Shown: piece by piece, positions 22,386 to 34,878 of the stretch | How the letters are laid out: each line of letters begins with the position of its first letter | Numbering within the stretch: the first letter of the stretch is position 1 | Assembly (NCBI RefSeq): GCF_902167145.1 | Contig: NC_050099.1 | Span: forward strand, 13,840,434 to 13,904,433 | Length of the DNA stretch: 64,000 nt | Direction of reading: 5' to 3' | Source: Zea mays | Taxonomy: Eukaryota > Streptophyta > Magnoliopsida > Poales > Poaceae | Translations under genes and position numbers: made by a program | The notes under the pieces: model-generated | Seen by the model: only the letters and a program-made list of their open reading frames with translations | What the model was told of the DNA's origin: nothing | Database searches by the model: none

Positions 22386-24025
22386 AATGTGTAGCGTTAC
22401 TTTATTTTATGCATAGCGCGATTGTCAAATTAATATGGTTATGTTTAGGAAAGTACTTTAATCTATAGTTGTTTAACGTAATTGTCCTTCGATTGTAGCC
22501 TCGACCGTTGTTTTCTCTTTCTCACTTAGTCGTAGGTGTGAGCCCTGCGCCAAGCGTCTGCTTATTTGTTATATTCTACTGCGTGGTGTATTATTCTTTA
22601 TGTATTAAAATCGTGGAATGTATGTTTGAACTCGTATAGATAACGGTCCGTTGGCGGAGTTCGAAGGAGTTGCAGGTGAAGACCCTCTGCAGCAGCTGGT
22701 TGGTGAAGGCAAGTGTCCCTTGACCCATCTATGTCCTACTCATTTTATAATTCACTCCCCGCATTTACACAATTTATACCTAAGGATAGCTTTGTTTATC
22801 ATGTCCTTGTTTACCTATGTGGGTTGGATCATATTGGTTTTAGCTCAATGCTAGTGCTTCACACTAATCAATGAACATGATGAGATTATTTATGATATGT
22901 TGTTTTCCCTTTTGATAATGATATTGTGACATTTAAGGGGACTCGAGTGGTTTTCCGAGTGCCTCTCCATAAGGACTGGTTCGTTGGATGACCACCGGGG
23001 AAAACAGTACAACCATGAGGGTGGTATGAGATGCCCTTAGCTGAATAATTTGAGGAACTGAGGTGTACTTCGCTTCGCCGTCGTGCCATCAATGGGCCTC
23101 GGTGTATGTGGCTCGCTCTGCCGAGGGTGGTTTGCCCCTTAGGGAGGAGTGCGGTACATTTAGGAAGCCTAACGGGCGGCTACAGCCTCAGGGAATCTTT
23201 GTAAAGGGTGCGTAGTGAAACCTTGCCTATTCACCTTGGTAGTGTTTAAAGGTTTGATCGGCCCGAGGCAAAAAAGAATCACGGCTCGTGGGTAAAGTGT
23301 GCAACCTCTGCAGAGTGTTATGAAACTGATATATCAGACGTGCTCGTGGTTATGAGCGGCCTTGGGAGCTCCACTGATTAGAGAAACATTGATCAGAGAT
23401 GCTTTGTTTACAGATGATGATGAGGATAATGCTGGTCTCTATTGCGATTATGATTATGGTTATGGTTTCTGGTATTCTTTTCGTTTGGAAAGGGTACTTT
23501 TGGGTTAACAACTTGGGCTAATGCTAAATCCTGGCTCTTTACTAGTAATAATTACCTGACCAACTAAAAGCAACTGCTTGACTTTAACCCCACATAAAGC
23601 TAGTCCACTACAGCCAAACGGGACAATTGTTGAGTATGTTGATGCGTACTCACCCTTGCTTTACACACCAAACCCCCTAGGTTGTCCATGTTGCAACCAC
23701 TGCTCAGGAGAAGATGAAGTCATGGTGGAGGACTTCCATGAGTTCCAGGAGTACGATGAGTTCTGGGTGTGGGTTAGCAACAAACCCCCAATCGGCTGCC
23801 TGTGAAGGCCGAGTTTATCTACGTTTCGTTTTCGCACTTTCATAACTATTAATGACTATGCGGATGTCTTGGACATCATGATGTAATCAACTATTACCCT
23901 CTTTTATGTTATTATTTAAGCACTGTGTGATGATGTCCAGTTATGTAACTGTTGTGTACGTGAATTGCTGATCCTGGCACGTACATGGTTCGCATTCGGT
24001 TTTCCTTCTAAAACCAGGTGTGGCA
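22386..24025 (+). repeat. 3' part of a Tekay-like LTR
   Basis: The last ~500 bp match the end of the LTR at 4230-6910. Upstream are segments seen in Tekay-type LTRs: GTGGTTTTCCGAGTGCC, and GTGGGTAAAGTGTGCAACC, which resembles GTGGGTAAAGTGTACCCC in the LTR at 46634. It ends AACCAGGTGTGGCA. Its 5' portion probably includes the hairpin array but is truncated or rearranged. Confidence 0.6.
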
Positions 24026-25099
24026 GATGTCCATGACTCAAAATGTCCCCTCGTAAGTAGGGGATAGCTTGTTCATCCCTAACGGTTAAGGATGTGCAAA
24101 AGCATGAGATGCCCTTTGATGAGTGGTTGGTCTCTAACGTGGCATAGATGGTAGTGGCATACAGTGTGTTGGTAGTCTGTTGCCTAGAGAAGAAATTTCC
24201 ATCACTGTATACCAAGGAAGTCCAACCCCTTAGGGCAGATTTGTCCTACAAAAAACTCAGTGTATGCTTTGACACAGGGAGAGCCCTTAGTGATTTTTGG
24301 GGGAAGCTTGACTCAGGCCCCATAACAAGAAAGAACGATGCTTTTAATATAGTTCAAATGATGAACAGGTGCGTTAGGACTAAGACAAATGGGTGATCTG
24401 GAGGATCAACACCTCAAGCAATACATTAGAAAACGAATTGAAAACCTACTAGAATATACAAAGGTCTAAGACATGAGATGAAACCAAGCCAAACATGAAG
24501 ATGATAAAGTAACAAGGAGTAGAAGGGTTTTAGCAGATGTCGAACCAATGCATTGTACTACTCTATGGGGCGTAAGGCTAAGCTAACCCTAAATTGTAGA
24601 TAGACCAATAGTGGTAAGAGCTTAGACCATATGGTCTCACTATACACGCATAGAGGTGCTTCAGACTAAGCATTGGGCTCATGGTAGAGATGACATTGGA
24701 TCATACGATCACACTGTTTATGCTCAATAGGAACATTGGACTTATCTTGTACATGAGCGTTAGACCATCGAGATGGAGTTTGGCGGTGGATAGAGAGGCT
24801 CCAAATAAGGAAAAGGAGCATCAGACTAGTTCGATGGTTGGTGTCGGAGTATACGTCATAGAGGTGTGCCCCAATAATGGACAGTGGCTAGTGCCAACAC
24901 AGTAGTCATTGTAAGACATCGAATCCTGATACAAGGTTCAATTGCTACTCGTTAGACGGTCTAATAGTATGTAGATAGAGTTGTTGAGGGTGCAACATCT
25001 ATAGCTCACCTTAGAGGCTATAAATAGAACCCTAGCTAATTATTTGAGATGAATGGAAGCTAAGAAACATAGCAAGTGAGTTGATGCTCATGTTTGGTA
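24026..25099. other. Unassigned region
   Basis: I recognise no gene. An 82-codon frame at 24148-24396 has no known motif. The later part resembles the dispersed repeat whose clearer portion starts at 25100. Confidence 0.35.
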
Positions 25100-25545
25100 G
25101 CTCTAGAAATCTATATGCTCAAAGAATCACTTGGTGGTTAGCGTAGGTGCTTAGGTTACTTAGACCAGCGCTTATAGTGCTTGCTCTAGGTTTAGCCTAG
25201 TGTTTGAGTGAGGTTAGAATATCTATTATCTCTTTGTGCTTGCGCACACCATTGTAGTTGTAATAGAGGAGCTCATAGTCTTGTGAGATCACGCCAATTA
25301 TGTTTATGGTTTGCCACATATAGTGGAGGTATCAAGGCCCATAGTATTTTGGCCACAAACTAGATAGTGAATACGACAAAGAGCATTCAAGCAAGGCTAT
25401 TCCAAAGACTCACTTGCATGTGGAGAAGGATCGAGACTATCCATAGAGTTACCTAACTGAAAGCTTGGTAATCGCATGGGGTATCCTTGTGAGGGGCTCC
25501 AACGAGGACTATGGAAAAGCTTGTGCATGCTCCTTAACACCTAGG
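25100..25545 (+). repeat. Unclassified dispersed repeat, copy 1
   Basis: It shares words with the reverse complement of 26540-27015: ATCACTTGGTG(G/A)TTAG, GTAGGTGCTT, GCGCTT, GCTTGCTCTA, TTGTGAGATCACGCC or its variant, TGTGGAGAAGG, and TTACCTAACTGAAAGCTTG. No coding frame was recognised. The full extent is unclear. Confidence 0.6.
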
Positions 25546-25993
25546 TGAAAATAATAGTCATCGAGGGTAGTTTGTATCTTTATCACCTTTTAGCTTCTGT
25601 ATTTACAATGTGTACCTTAGTTATGTAATTTACCTTACTAGCTTAGTTGAAAGGCTAGTTGATAGGTTTAGAACTTAGGTTGCATAACGCTTTACGAAAG
25701 AGATAATAAAATACATAGTCAAACCATAGTTACACAAAGATAATGTATTTATTGCATATGTTCTAACTAGACAAAAATTAAAGCCATTAGTTTATTAAAT
25801 AGAATACATAATTTATCTTCTTTGGACGTCACAATGCCTTCATAGTCAAGAATATGAATTATTATAGCATTATATTTTGCATCAAGAGTACAAATTATGA
25901 TAGCATTGTATTCTACAATGGTGGATGGATTGAAGCAACCATTAGCTTGGTTCTACATTGTTCATCCATTTAATCGACCATTCATCCAATTTA
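25546..25993. other. AT-rich spacer
   Basis: No gene, repeat or RNA recognised. Confidence 0.4.
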
Positions 25994-26129
25994 GGCCTTG
26001 TTTGGTTATTCCCATTCCATGGGGTTGGAGGGCATTGGGCGGGATCAGGAGGGATTTTTACTTGCTAGGGATTTAAATCCACTCAATCCCCTCCAATCCA
26101 TATGGATTGAGATTAAAACAATCAAGCCC
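25994..26129. mobile_element. Tourist-like MITE, 136 bp
   Basis: The ends GGCCTTGTTTGGTTATTCC and AAAACAATCAAGCCC are imperfect inverted repeats; TTA is on both sides (25991-25993 and 26130-26132). The middle (AATCC...GGATT) is self-complementary. Confidence 0.65.
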
Positions 26130-26539
26130 TTAAATGGTTGTTTTGACCATTTAGATAGCCATTTAACCTAGTTAATGATTAGCCAACTATTTAGAATTTG
26201 GTGTTTAGCGTTTTGAAGAACATTATATATGGAACGATGATGCCTAAGAGGAGAGTAAATTAGGCAATCTAATTTCTCTTTAAAATATGGTCTCTATTTT
26301 TCTCCTAGTCAAAACTTGCACAAGAAAACCAAGCAATCTTATGTGCAATTGAGGTTTTGACTGTTGTTATCCCTAGCGCAAAGAAGTTATGCAACCTAGC
26401 TTCCAAACCTTCCCACTAACATATAACTAAGTTAATAAGATAAAGCAGACAACTAAGATAACACAATGTTAATATAGAAGCTTAAAATACAATAGAGATA
26501 AAATTTCTTATTTGTGCATCATTTTTTACTAAGGTATCT
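26130..26539. other. AT-rich spacer
   Basis: Sequence between the MITE and the second repeat copy; nothing recognised. Confidence 0.35.
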
Positions 26540-27015
26540 AAAAGAGTGAAAGCTTTCCCTAATCCTAGTTGAAGCCCCATGTAAGGGAATGCCCATGCAA
26601 GGGTCAAGCTTTCAGTTAGGTAATCTATGGATAGCCTCAGGCCTTCTCCACACGCAAGTGATGCTCCAATTGTGGCCTCTCCAAGGTGCTCCTCGTCGTC
26701 TCCATTATTGAGTTTCTGACTAAAACTCAGCTGACCTTGTTTCCTCCAGTACACAGTGGCAACCACACCATAAACGTTGTTAGTATAATCTCGCAAGACT
26801 TAAAAGCCCCACTTGGTACAACGACAATGGTACGTGCAAGCGCTAAGGGATACAATTGTGCACACAAGCACCAAGGTTGGAGGTGTATATTCCTCACTTC
26901 TAATCACTTTGCAAAATATAGAGCAAGCGCTAATGAAACAATCTAAGTAATCTAACACTTACCAAAGCACCTACACTAATCACCAAGTGATCTTTAAGAC
27001 ATGGTGTCTAGAGCT
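26540..27015 (-). repeat. Unclassified dispersed repeat, copy 2, inverted relative to copy 1
   Basis: Read on the minus strand it follows the same order of matching words as copy 1, with moderate divergence, so the pair forms a loose inverted repeat with a ~1 kb loop. Short open frames on either strand are not convincing. Confidence 0.6.
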
Positions 27016-27490
27016 ATAGGAATGCAGTCTTAACTATATTAATATTTCTCATCTTCCACACCTCTCAAATGGTTGTCTAGGGTGGCATATATAGCCTCTA
27101 GTACAAATCTAGCAATTGAAAGTGATGCAAAAATTCTACATACTCATAGAATGTTCCAGTGCAGCACCGAACACGCTGAATATCCACATCTGCTTTACCG
27201 TTGAAATTAGTCGTTGCTAATCATTTAAGTAAAGGCATTTAGTGCTTTGACATGTGTTACATCAGACATGTCCAGTACATTTTTATACCTTCTTAGGTTG
27301 ATGTGCAGCCCCTCTAAGTCCATATCTGGTGAGGTATCCAATGACACATAGGACACATTCAGAGTCTTGAGAATCTCCCTAAAACACTATGGACTTTTGA
27401 GTGACGTATGTGGTGCCCCATATAGTGTGACATCCCATATCTGATACACACCTATGTCCGGTATACTATGTTTCGGTAACCTTTTTCTTT
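27016..27490. other. Unassigned spacer
   Basis: Probably the continuation of the inverted repeat copy; no gene or boundary recognised. Confidence 0.3.
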
Positions 27491-27539
27491 AGGGCTTGTT
27501 TGAGAGCATGCATACCGGAGGGGATTAGAGGGGCTAAAA
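27491..27539. mobile_element. Left half of a foldback MITE split by the solo LTR
   Basis: AGGGCTTGTTTGAGAGCA followed by GGAGGGGATTAGAGGGG is complementary to the segment at 34796-34878. The halves are separated by the LTR insertion, and TAAAA (27535-27539) is the target sequence. Confidence 0.75.
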
Positions 27540-29393
27540 TGTCACACCCAGATTTAAGGGCAAACCCAAGTGTTTCTCAAATGTGTGCTAGGATCAAGTC
27601 TCACACATATGATGATTCATGGTACAGAAATCAATGTCACATCTTTATTGTATAATAGGAATTCTATATAAAATAACTAAATAAATACATCATATGACGA
27701 CAACGATCCTCTGCAATCATAGTTGACTGGGAGACGACGACCTAGACCTCTCTGAACTCATTGTAGCATCCTTCATGCTCCTCATCTTGCAGTTTATATC
27801 TTTGACCTAGTGTGAGTATAGCAAGGGTGAGCTCACATACATTCATCACTCAACAAGTGTGGGAAAAGTAGTATAAGTCTTACCAAGGAAAAATGGTTAA
27901 GGTCGATCATTGCTTTTAATAAGTTGGTCAAAATTTTATTAGTATTTAATAAGTATAAGTAGATACCAACCCAATTAAATAATTGATCACAATTATAATA
28001 ATAAATCCCACAATGCAATACATGATAGGTTAAATTTAATTCCATAAATTACTCATGTGAGAGTTCTGAGCCGCTTTTGACCATGAGCACAGCTAATATA
28101 CCAGTTTTACACTTTGCAGATGTTGCGCATCTTTACGCACAAGACGTGTTTCCTGTGAAGCCAGGGTTAGCCAGACCCTTAGATACTTCCAAGGTGAATG
28201 GCTAGGAATCCACCGTGAAGCCTTTACAAAGTTCCACTAGCTTGAGAAAACTCGCTACGGTTTTAGGACGAAGGAAGCATAGGCCTTTTTCCACGATCTG
28301 TAACCCTATCGCAGTAATTATAGCCAGCACTATACTCTGCAGCAATGCCTCCCCGCTTGTCCCTTTCGAGTAAGGTAATCCCTCACTAGCTTTTCTAATT
28401 AATTGACAAGTACGTCCCATTCCACCCTTGTGGTAGCACTATTTTCTCAGGTTAAGCTCTATGTTCCAATTAACAAAATGATCTTATCATGAATAATAAA
28501 GAATCCATTGACAATAATAATAAAACGTGATCATAATTCATATATAGAATTAATTCCAAAACCAAGTAAAGCAATAGCAAGACTACCCAAAAATTCATTT
28601 GTTTGTAAGGTGTAGGATAAACAAAACTAGGTAATCTATTAGGTCCCATCATATTAACCTAATTGTGCCATAGTGATTAATAGAATCATTATTAGGTAAA
28701 GAAAGTGATCAAGCACACAACTTATCTTTTTGGTGCAACTCCAGGTACTTCTCCAATTTGGTCTTCAGGTTACTCATGGCCTCGCCTTTATATTGCAGCA
28801 ATATATACAGATAGACAAGAAATAGGTAAAAATAAAATTACACCAAACATATAAAACAACTGCGTAAGAATTTTATATGGGTCGCTACGAGACCGTAGGT
28901 TCGAAAAACACTTAAATCGAAGTTAAATGAATTAGTTATGGATTTCCTAATGCTTTGAAAAAATTTATACTTAGAAATCATTCTCTATCTTTTATTTATC
29001 ATTTTCCTGGTATTTACTGGGTTGCGGGTTAGATATTATAGAACTACTGGGTTTAAACTGCTAATAATAAGACCCAGCCGCATGGTTTTAAAGTCGTCCG
29101 ACTAATCGCGATTAGTCGCGATTAGTCGGGCTTATCGCTGCTGCAAGGCCAATTAGGGACACCGACGCGATTAGGGCGACTAGAAACCTAGTCGTCCGAC
29201 TAATCGCGATTAGTCGGCGATTAGTCGTCCGATTAGGATGGCGGTCGACTAGGATCTCTGTTTTGGGCTCCAGGCTGCTTTTTCTATTTGGGCCGGCCCA
29301 CCAGGGGAGCTTTAACTGAGCGCCAATATTCCTATGTCGTTACACCAGGGGAGCTGAAAGCTGAAAGTCTTTTACCCTAGCTCTTTTACCCGC

Positions 29394-29600
29394 CGCCCTC
29401 TTCTGGTTACTGCTGCTGTGAGCGCCGCCGCCCTCTTCTGGTTGCTGCTGCTGTGAGCGCCGCCGCCCTCCCCTTGCTGCTGCTCTGAGCGCCGCCGCCC
29501 TCCCCTTGCTGCTGCTCTGAGCGCCGCCCTCCTCTGTTTGCTGCTGCTGCTTGCTGGACGCCCTCCTCTGCTTGCTGGACGCCCTCCCTCCTGCTCTGTT
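29394..29600. repeat. Tandem repeat in the hAT 5' region
   Basis: Units of ~36 bp with GAGCGCCGCCGCCCTC and TTGCTGCTGCT recur about four times, then shorten. They precede the first coding exon and probably lie in the leader. The long minus-strand frame (Gln/Ser/Arg/Gly repeats) is a by-product. Confidence 0.7.
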
Positions 29601-29620
29601 GTTCTTTTGCTGGAACAGAG

Positions 29621-32460
29621 ATGAGCACTTCTGGTAATCCCTCCCTCCTCTAGTCTTTTGTTCTTTTGCTGGAAACAGAGATGAGCACTTCTTGAGTTGC
29701 TCTTTGCTTGCTGCAGATGAGGATGGGAGCCAACGTAATAATGTAGAAGTCATCTTTCCAGGATCTAGGTTGTCCCAGCCTCAGGGTGATGGCGCAGCCA
29801 CAGATCATGCTGCCACACATGAATCAGTTGCTTCAGCTTCGTCTGATGTCGCAGCAGCTGCTGGTTCTACCATAAAAGATAAAGCTATTGCTGCACTACC
29901 CGTAGTATTGGCTGAGATGGCTAAGGATACTAAGAGAAAGGCTCGATCTTCAGACCCAGGGTGGAATTATGGATTTTGGCCAGATATTGGAAAGAAGGAG
30001 ATGGTTCAGTGTATATTTTGCCAAAAAGTTGTACCAGCAGGAATCAAAAGGTTCAAGCAACATCTTGCTGGAGGGTTTGGTGATGTAGGGAAGTGCCCAA
30101 GAGCGCCTGAATTGGTTAGGAAGGAGATGGCAGGCTACTTGAAGAAGAATGCAAGGAATAAGAACTTGTTATTAGAGGATGAAGGGGAGAATGTAGAAGA
30201 GGGAGAGGGACAAGAAGATGATGATGCAAGAGAAGTACCAAGTTCTGGCACGGCAGGAAAACAAGTGAAGAGGAAATTAGCTCAAGCTGCTATTAAGTCC
30301 TTCATGGTTTCTGGTCCAGTTAAACCACAAACCCAAAAGCAATGCAAGTCAGTTAGTTCCATGTTGTGTAAGACACCGGAGGAAGTTGTTGCAGAAAGGA
30401 ATAACTCTAAGTGTTCTCAAACTACTCTTGAGCATCTCACAAAGAAGGATAAGGAGTCAAAACAGATTGTTGATGATCATGTGGCTGACTTCTTAATTGA
30501 GAATGGGATACCGTTCAATGTCATTAATTCAAGAAGTTGGGAAATCATGCTTGAGTCTATTGGTCAATATGGTCCTGGTTATAGGTCACCAACATACCAT
30601 GATTGCAGGGGCAAATTGCTTGACAGGGCTGTTGGAAGGACAACTGAACTCAGGAAGAAACATGAGGAATCTTGGAAGGAGTATGGTTGCTCAATCATGT
30701 CTGATGGGTGGACCTCTACAAACCACCGTCATATCATCAATTTCCTTGCCAACAGTCCAGCAGGAACCTTTTTCCTTGGTTCGGTGGACGCTTCAAGCGA
30801 GGTAGCAAATGCAAACATGCTAGCAGATCTGTTGGAGCAGCACATAAATCAGGTTGGCAAGGAAAATGTGGTGCAAGTTGTTACGGACAATGGGGCAAAT
30901 TTCAAAGCAGCGGGAAGAATCCTTATGGAAAGGATTCCAACTTTATTTTGGACACCGTGTGCAGCCCACTGCTTGGATTTGATGCTAGAGGATATTGGGA
31001 AGATAAACGAATTCAACACTTGCATTAATCATGCAAAGAAGGTGACTAGATTTGTATACAAGCATGGCCGAATTCTTGATATGATGAGAGGTAAGATTGG
31101 TGGAGATCTAGTGAGACCTGCTGTGACCCGTTTTGCTACTTCATTCCTCACATTGGCAAGTATGCAAAAGAATAAGCAGGGTCTTAAAAGTTTGTTTGTT
31201 TGTGATGAATGGCATAATCACAAATTGGCGAAAACTAGAGAAGGAGAACTAGTTGAAAGCATTATCCTTTCTGTTCCATTTTGGACAAAGTTGGAAAACT
31301 GTCTTCGAGCTTCACAACCACTTCTTATTGCATTAAGAATAGCAGATGGAGATGAAACACCAGCAATGCCTGAGATTATGGCAGCCATGGAAAAAGCAAA
31401 GAGCAGCATCACTAATTCTTTGAGTAAGAAGCCACAGTTGCTTAGAGAGGTCTTGGATTGCTATGAAAAGAGATGGGATGGTCAAATGGAGCAAAAGATA
31501 TATGGGGCAGCCTTATTCTTGAACCCAAGCAAGTTTTTTACTTTGAGAGAAAAAGATAGGAGGAGTGCTGCAAGATTGAGGTCAATGTTTAATGATGTTT
31601 TATGGAAGATGGTGCTTGATGAAGATGAGCAAAGTAAGATAAGTAAACAAGCTGATGACTATGAGAGGTCAGAAGGTTATACTTTCTCAAAGCCTGGTGC
31701 AATAAGAGATAGAGATAAAAAAATCCTAGTAAGTTTATCCCCTCTTCTAGTAAGTTTTGTTCCCCTTTCACTACTAACGATTTGATTTTAATTACCTGTA
31801 GTTAACTGGTGGGGATCATATGGTGGTAATACATTTGAGCTCCAATGTCTAGCAAAGAAAATTGTGAGCCTTTGTTGTTCTGCTTCAGGCTGTGAGCGCA
31901 GTTGGAGTGCATTTGCAAATGTATGTTAGTATTTGTACCTTTTGTTTGCATATTTCGTCTTCTCAAAATTGCTTAGGTTTCCTTTTGTCATTATGTAGGT
32001 TCATACCAAAAAAAGAAACCGTTTAGAACATAAAAGGCTGGACAAATTGGTGTATGTTAGCTACAACCGAAAGATGGCAAATAGATTTCAAAGAATTAGA
32101 GAGTTGGGCTCAAAGGGAAATAAAAGCAACCCCTTGATCCTACAAGAGTTCCAATGGGAAAATGAGTGGGTTCATGAAAATGATGAGGACAATAACGATG
32201 AAAATTCTCTTTGGAGGGCTGTTGATGAAGCTGTTGGTGCAACTGAGCATCTAAGGAGTAGAAATCTCCCTAGAGCTGCTGCTGGGGCTGTTAACAGAAC
32301 ATACACTAGAACAAGGAAGCGTATTGCTCGTCCTCCACAGTTTGGTGAATCTGATTCTGATGAAGAAATGCAAGAACAAGGAGAAGAACTTGTTGTTGCA
32401 TCCACTGAAGATCCAACTGAAGAAGGCCTCTTTGAACTAGCTGATGAAATGCTTGATTAG
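29621..32460 (+). pseudogene. hAT transposase, four exons, one single-base frameshift
   Basis: Exons: 29621-29633, 29717-31728, 31802-31920, 31999-32460. Exon 1 is MSTS plus one base; the 83-nt intron (GTAATC...CTGCAG) joins in phase to DEDGSQ. A BED zinc finger follows at about residues 80-135 (CIFCQKVVPAG, RFKQHLAGG), then the catalytic core with MSDGWTS and VVTDNGANF (the two Asp), TPCAAHCLDLML (CxxH), and GCERSWS (Glu) in exon 3, which begins the dimerisation domain. Exon 4 is acidic and ends at TAG. Exons 2 and 3 do not join in frame; one extra A in the A7 run at 31717-31723 would place the conserved NWWGSYGG in phase. So the gene is either a one-base pseudogene or carries a base-call error. 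Splice sites are by eye. Confidence 0.85.
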
Positions 32461-32810
32461 CAGTTTAATCTAGTGTCCTGCACTCCTACTATCTTGCATT
32501 TGTTTGTTTTAATCTAGTGTCCTGCTGTCCTACACAACAATCTAGCAGAAGTCCATCTTATTTTAATCTTATCAGTTGACCTGCATTTAATCCTGCAATC
32601 TTGCTGTCCTGCTGTCCTACTAATATTTATAGCTTTATGTATATATACATATGCTCTTGGCCTCCTGTTGTAGGCATACCAGAAGTGTAATCCTGGAGTT
32701 GAAATCAATGTGGCAGTGTGCTGTTGTATACTCCAATCCAAGGTAAGTGTCTAAGTGATCCTTACCTTTTAGTGAAAACATGATCATTCATTCATTCTAC
32801 AGTTTCATTG

Positions 32811-32812
<2 letters not shown>

Positions 32813-32894
<82 letters not shown>
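32813..32894. repeat. (TA)n microsatellite, ~41 units
   Basis: An uninterrupted TA dinucleotide run of ~82 bases in the 3' part of the hAT element; its length is likely polymorphic. Confidence 0.95.
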
Positions 32895-32898
<4 letters not shown>

Positions 32899-34795
32899 CT
32901 GTTATAGATGGACGACTATAGGACGACTAGGGAGTCGACTAGGATCGACTAATCGAGCTAATCGACGACTAATCGCGATTAGTCACCTTATCGGTGCTTA
33001 GGCGACTAGAGTCGACTAGCCGACTTTAAAACCTAGCCGTAAGGTTATTTGAACAGAGGTGGGGTGCGGGTTGATTCAAAGAAACCAGAGGGTTTCTTTT
33101 GTAAATCTAGCTTTGGCAAAAGAGTGTCGTGTTATATCAGTCGTTGGATCTAAAGCTAACAATGTAGATTAGGTCGATCATTTTAGCAAACCGGTATGCG
33201 ATGAGAACCATCGGATCGGAGATCAGCGGCCCGAATTTTACGAAGCTTGCTCCATCCTCACCCCTTGGATTTGATCTGAATAGTATGGACTTAATACACG
33301 AAGGGGTATACACGATCTAATCGTATGCGTTTGTGGAAGAATCAACGGTCCGGATTCCAACATAGCGTGACTTAATCTCGGCCATTCATTAGCGATGGAC
33401 GGCCAAGAGCCCATCACCCATCACCCGCACCCGGACACAGCGGCGCGTGTGTGGCTAGGGCGACACTCTCGCTGGAGTTCGGCCATTCCGGTGTCTCGAT
33501 GCCCCCATCTCGGACACCGGCGTGCGTAATACTAAGAACAGGGCACGGTGAAACAGGGGAACGTGATCTCAGTGTCGGTGAATACATTGACGAGGATTTC
33601 TTCGGCAATGGGCGAACCTGCGGTGATGCTTGCCCATCGGTGAGGAATTTCGTGCGATCGGCTTGATTACCCGCTCCAAAAAAACCCTAGCACACGCTCT
33701 CGGAGATCCTACGAAGCTCCAATTCCCATTGTTGGGAACGGATTGCCTGCATAATCATGAATCTTCACGGCGGCATGGCGGTCCTTCCCCACAGCGAGCT
33801 GACGGCCCCAGCGGTTCGGTTTCCCCAGCGCGCATGAAGAGCAGAGGGGGAGGTGCACGATGGTCGAAGTAGGTCGTGCGGCTTGCATAAACACCTAGAG
33901 AAGGGCATCAGCCGGGGAGAACAGCACCTAGAGGGTTGCTATTTCCAGGTGCGTACACGAAAAGGTCTTGAGGATAGGGATGATCCCGTCTGGACAGCCC
34001 CACATGCCAGTGGCTTTACGCGAGCGCGCGAGCGTTTTATTGGCCGTGCGGACGGTTACTGGTGGGCGCGTGATTCTGGTAGGTGGGCTCACATTGTCGG
34101 CGTCTAGGTGGGCATGAGTCGATGGGAAAGATGCGACTGATAGGGCGGGTCCGTCTGGCGGCGTGGGAGGAACTCAGCACAGATGCGTGCGCGGCGTGAG
34201 GTCGAACTTACCGATGGGACCCACGCAACCAGCGACTCAAAACAAAACGAAGCTAGGGGAGGTAGTGGGACGGAGGGGTGAATAAATGAGCAAGCGGGAA
34301 GTGGTGTTAGCGAGCCGAGATGAGGGGAATAGGCCCAGGTGTTATTTTTTCTTTTTCTTTTATTTTCTGTTTCCTATATTTCCTTTCAAATTTATATTTT
34401 AAATTCATGTTTTGAATACAAATCTGCTCACAAATGTAAATGCACAATCAAGAAAATCTATCATGAGAACATTAATTCCTTTTAAATTATTTACTCTTTT
34501 ACTTATTTAGTTTTATTTTTATTTTAAAATGAATTTCACCTTAGGAATATGGAATATGCATGCATTTCACTAAGAACAATTATTTATTGATTAAATTTTG
34601 GGTATTACCAAAACCTTTAGTGACTACCTATCTTTAGTTCCACAAAGTGATAATCCCAATTTATTTAGGTGTCTTTTTATTTAATATTATTATTAGAAAA
34701 CACATTTATTGAAGGTAAGGAAATACATTTTAATCCAAAATCTTTGGAGAATTCTTCCTATATCCAAAATTATGATTTTGAGGTGTTACATAAAA

Positions 34796-34878
34796 TCACT
34801 TTGTTATTTACATTTAAATAAAAATGGTATTTTAACCCCTCCAATCCACTCTGGTATATTTGCTCTCAAACAAGCCCT
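34796..34878. mobile_element. Right half of the foldback MITE split by the solo LTR
   Basis: TTTTAACCCCTCCAATCC and TGCTCTCAAACAAGCCCT are complementary to 27491-27539. Removing 27540-34790 and one TAAAA rejoins the element. Confidence 0.75.

Larger units (their letters stand above)
29083..33033 (+). mobile_element. Nearly intact hAT transposon (~3.95 kb)
   Basis: Terminal inverted repeats are TGGTTTTAAAGTCG on the left and CGACTTTAAAACC on the right. The flanking 8-mers CAGCCGCA (29075-29082) and TAGCCGTA (33034-33041) differ only by two C/T changes, consistent with an 8-bp duplication after decay. Both ends carry copies of the palindrome CGACTAATCGCGATTAGTCG or its halves. It encodes a BED-finger hAT transposase and sits inside the solo LTR. 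Confidence 0.85.
27540..34790 (-). mobile_element. Solo LTR of a Tekay-like element, minus strand, split by a hAT transposon
   Basis: The minus strand reads TGTAACACCTCAAAATC at 34790 and ends GGGTGTGACA at 27540, flanked by the perfect 5-bp duplication TAAAA (27535-27539 and 34791-34795). Without the ~3.96-kb hAT insertion it is ~3.3 kb. No primer site, gag or pol is present, so it looks like the product of LTR-LTR recombination. Its ends and the TGAGCTCACCCTTGCTATAC segment parallel the LTRs at 4230 and 22386. Confidence 0.8.

Noticed and set aside
4230..24025. One complete retrotransposon bounded by the LTR ends at 4230 and 24025
   Set aside because: The outer 5-mers do not match, the LTR interiors differ, and no 3' LTR start or pol is present between them.
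24148..24396. Possible 82-codon gene
   Set aside because: No recognisable motif and no supporting signals; length is within chance expectation for this region.
29340..29753. Minus-strand 137-codon Gln/Gly/Arg repeat frame
   Set aside because: It arises from the GC-rich tandem repeat in the hAT leader; the opposite strand holds the real first exon.
30497..31028. Overlapping plus-strand frames within the hAT gene
   Set aside because: They are out-of-phase shadows of the transposase exon, which carries the conserved motifs.
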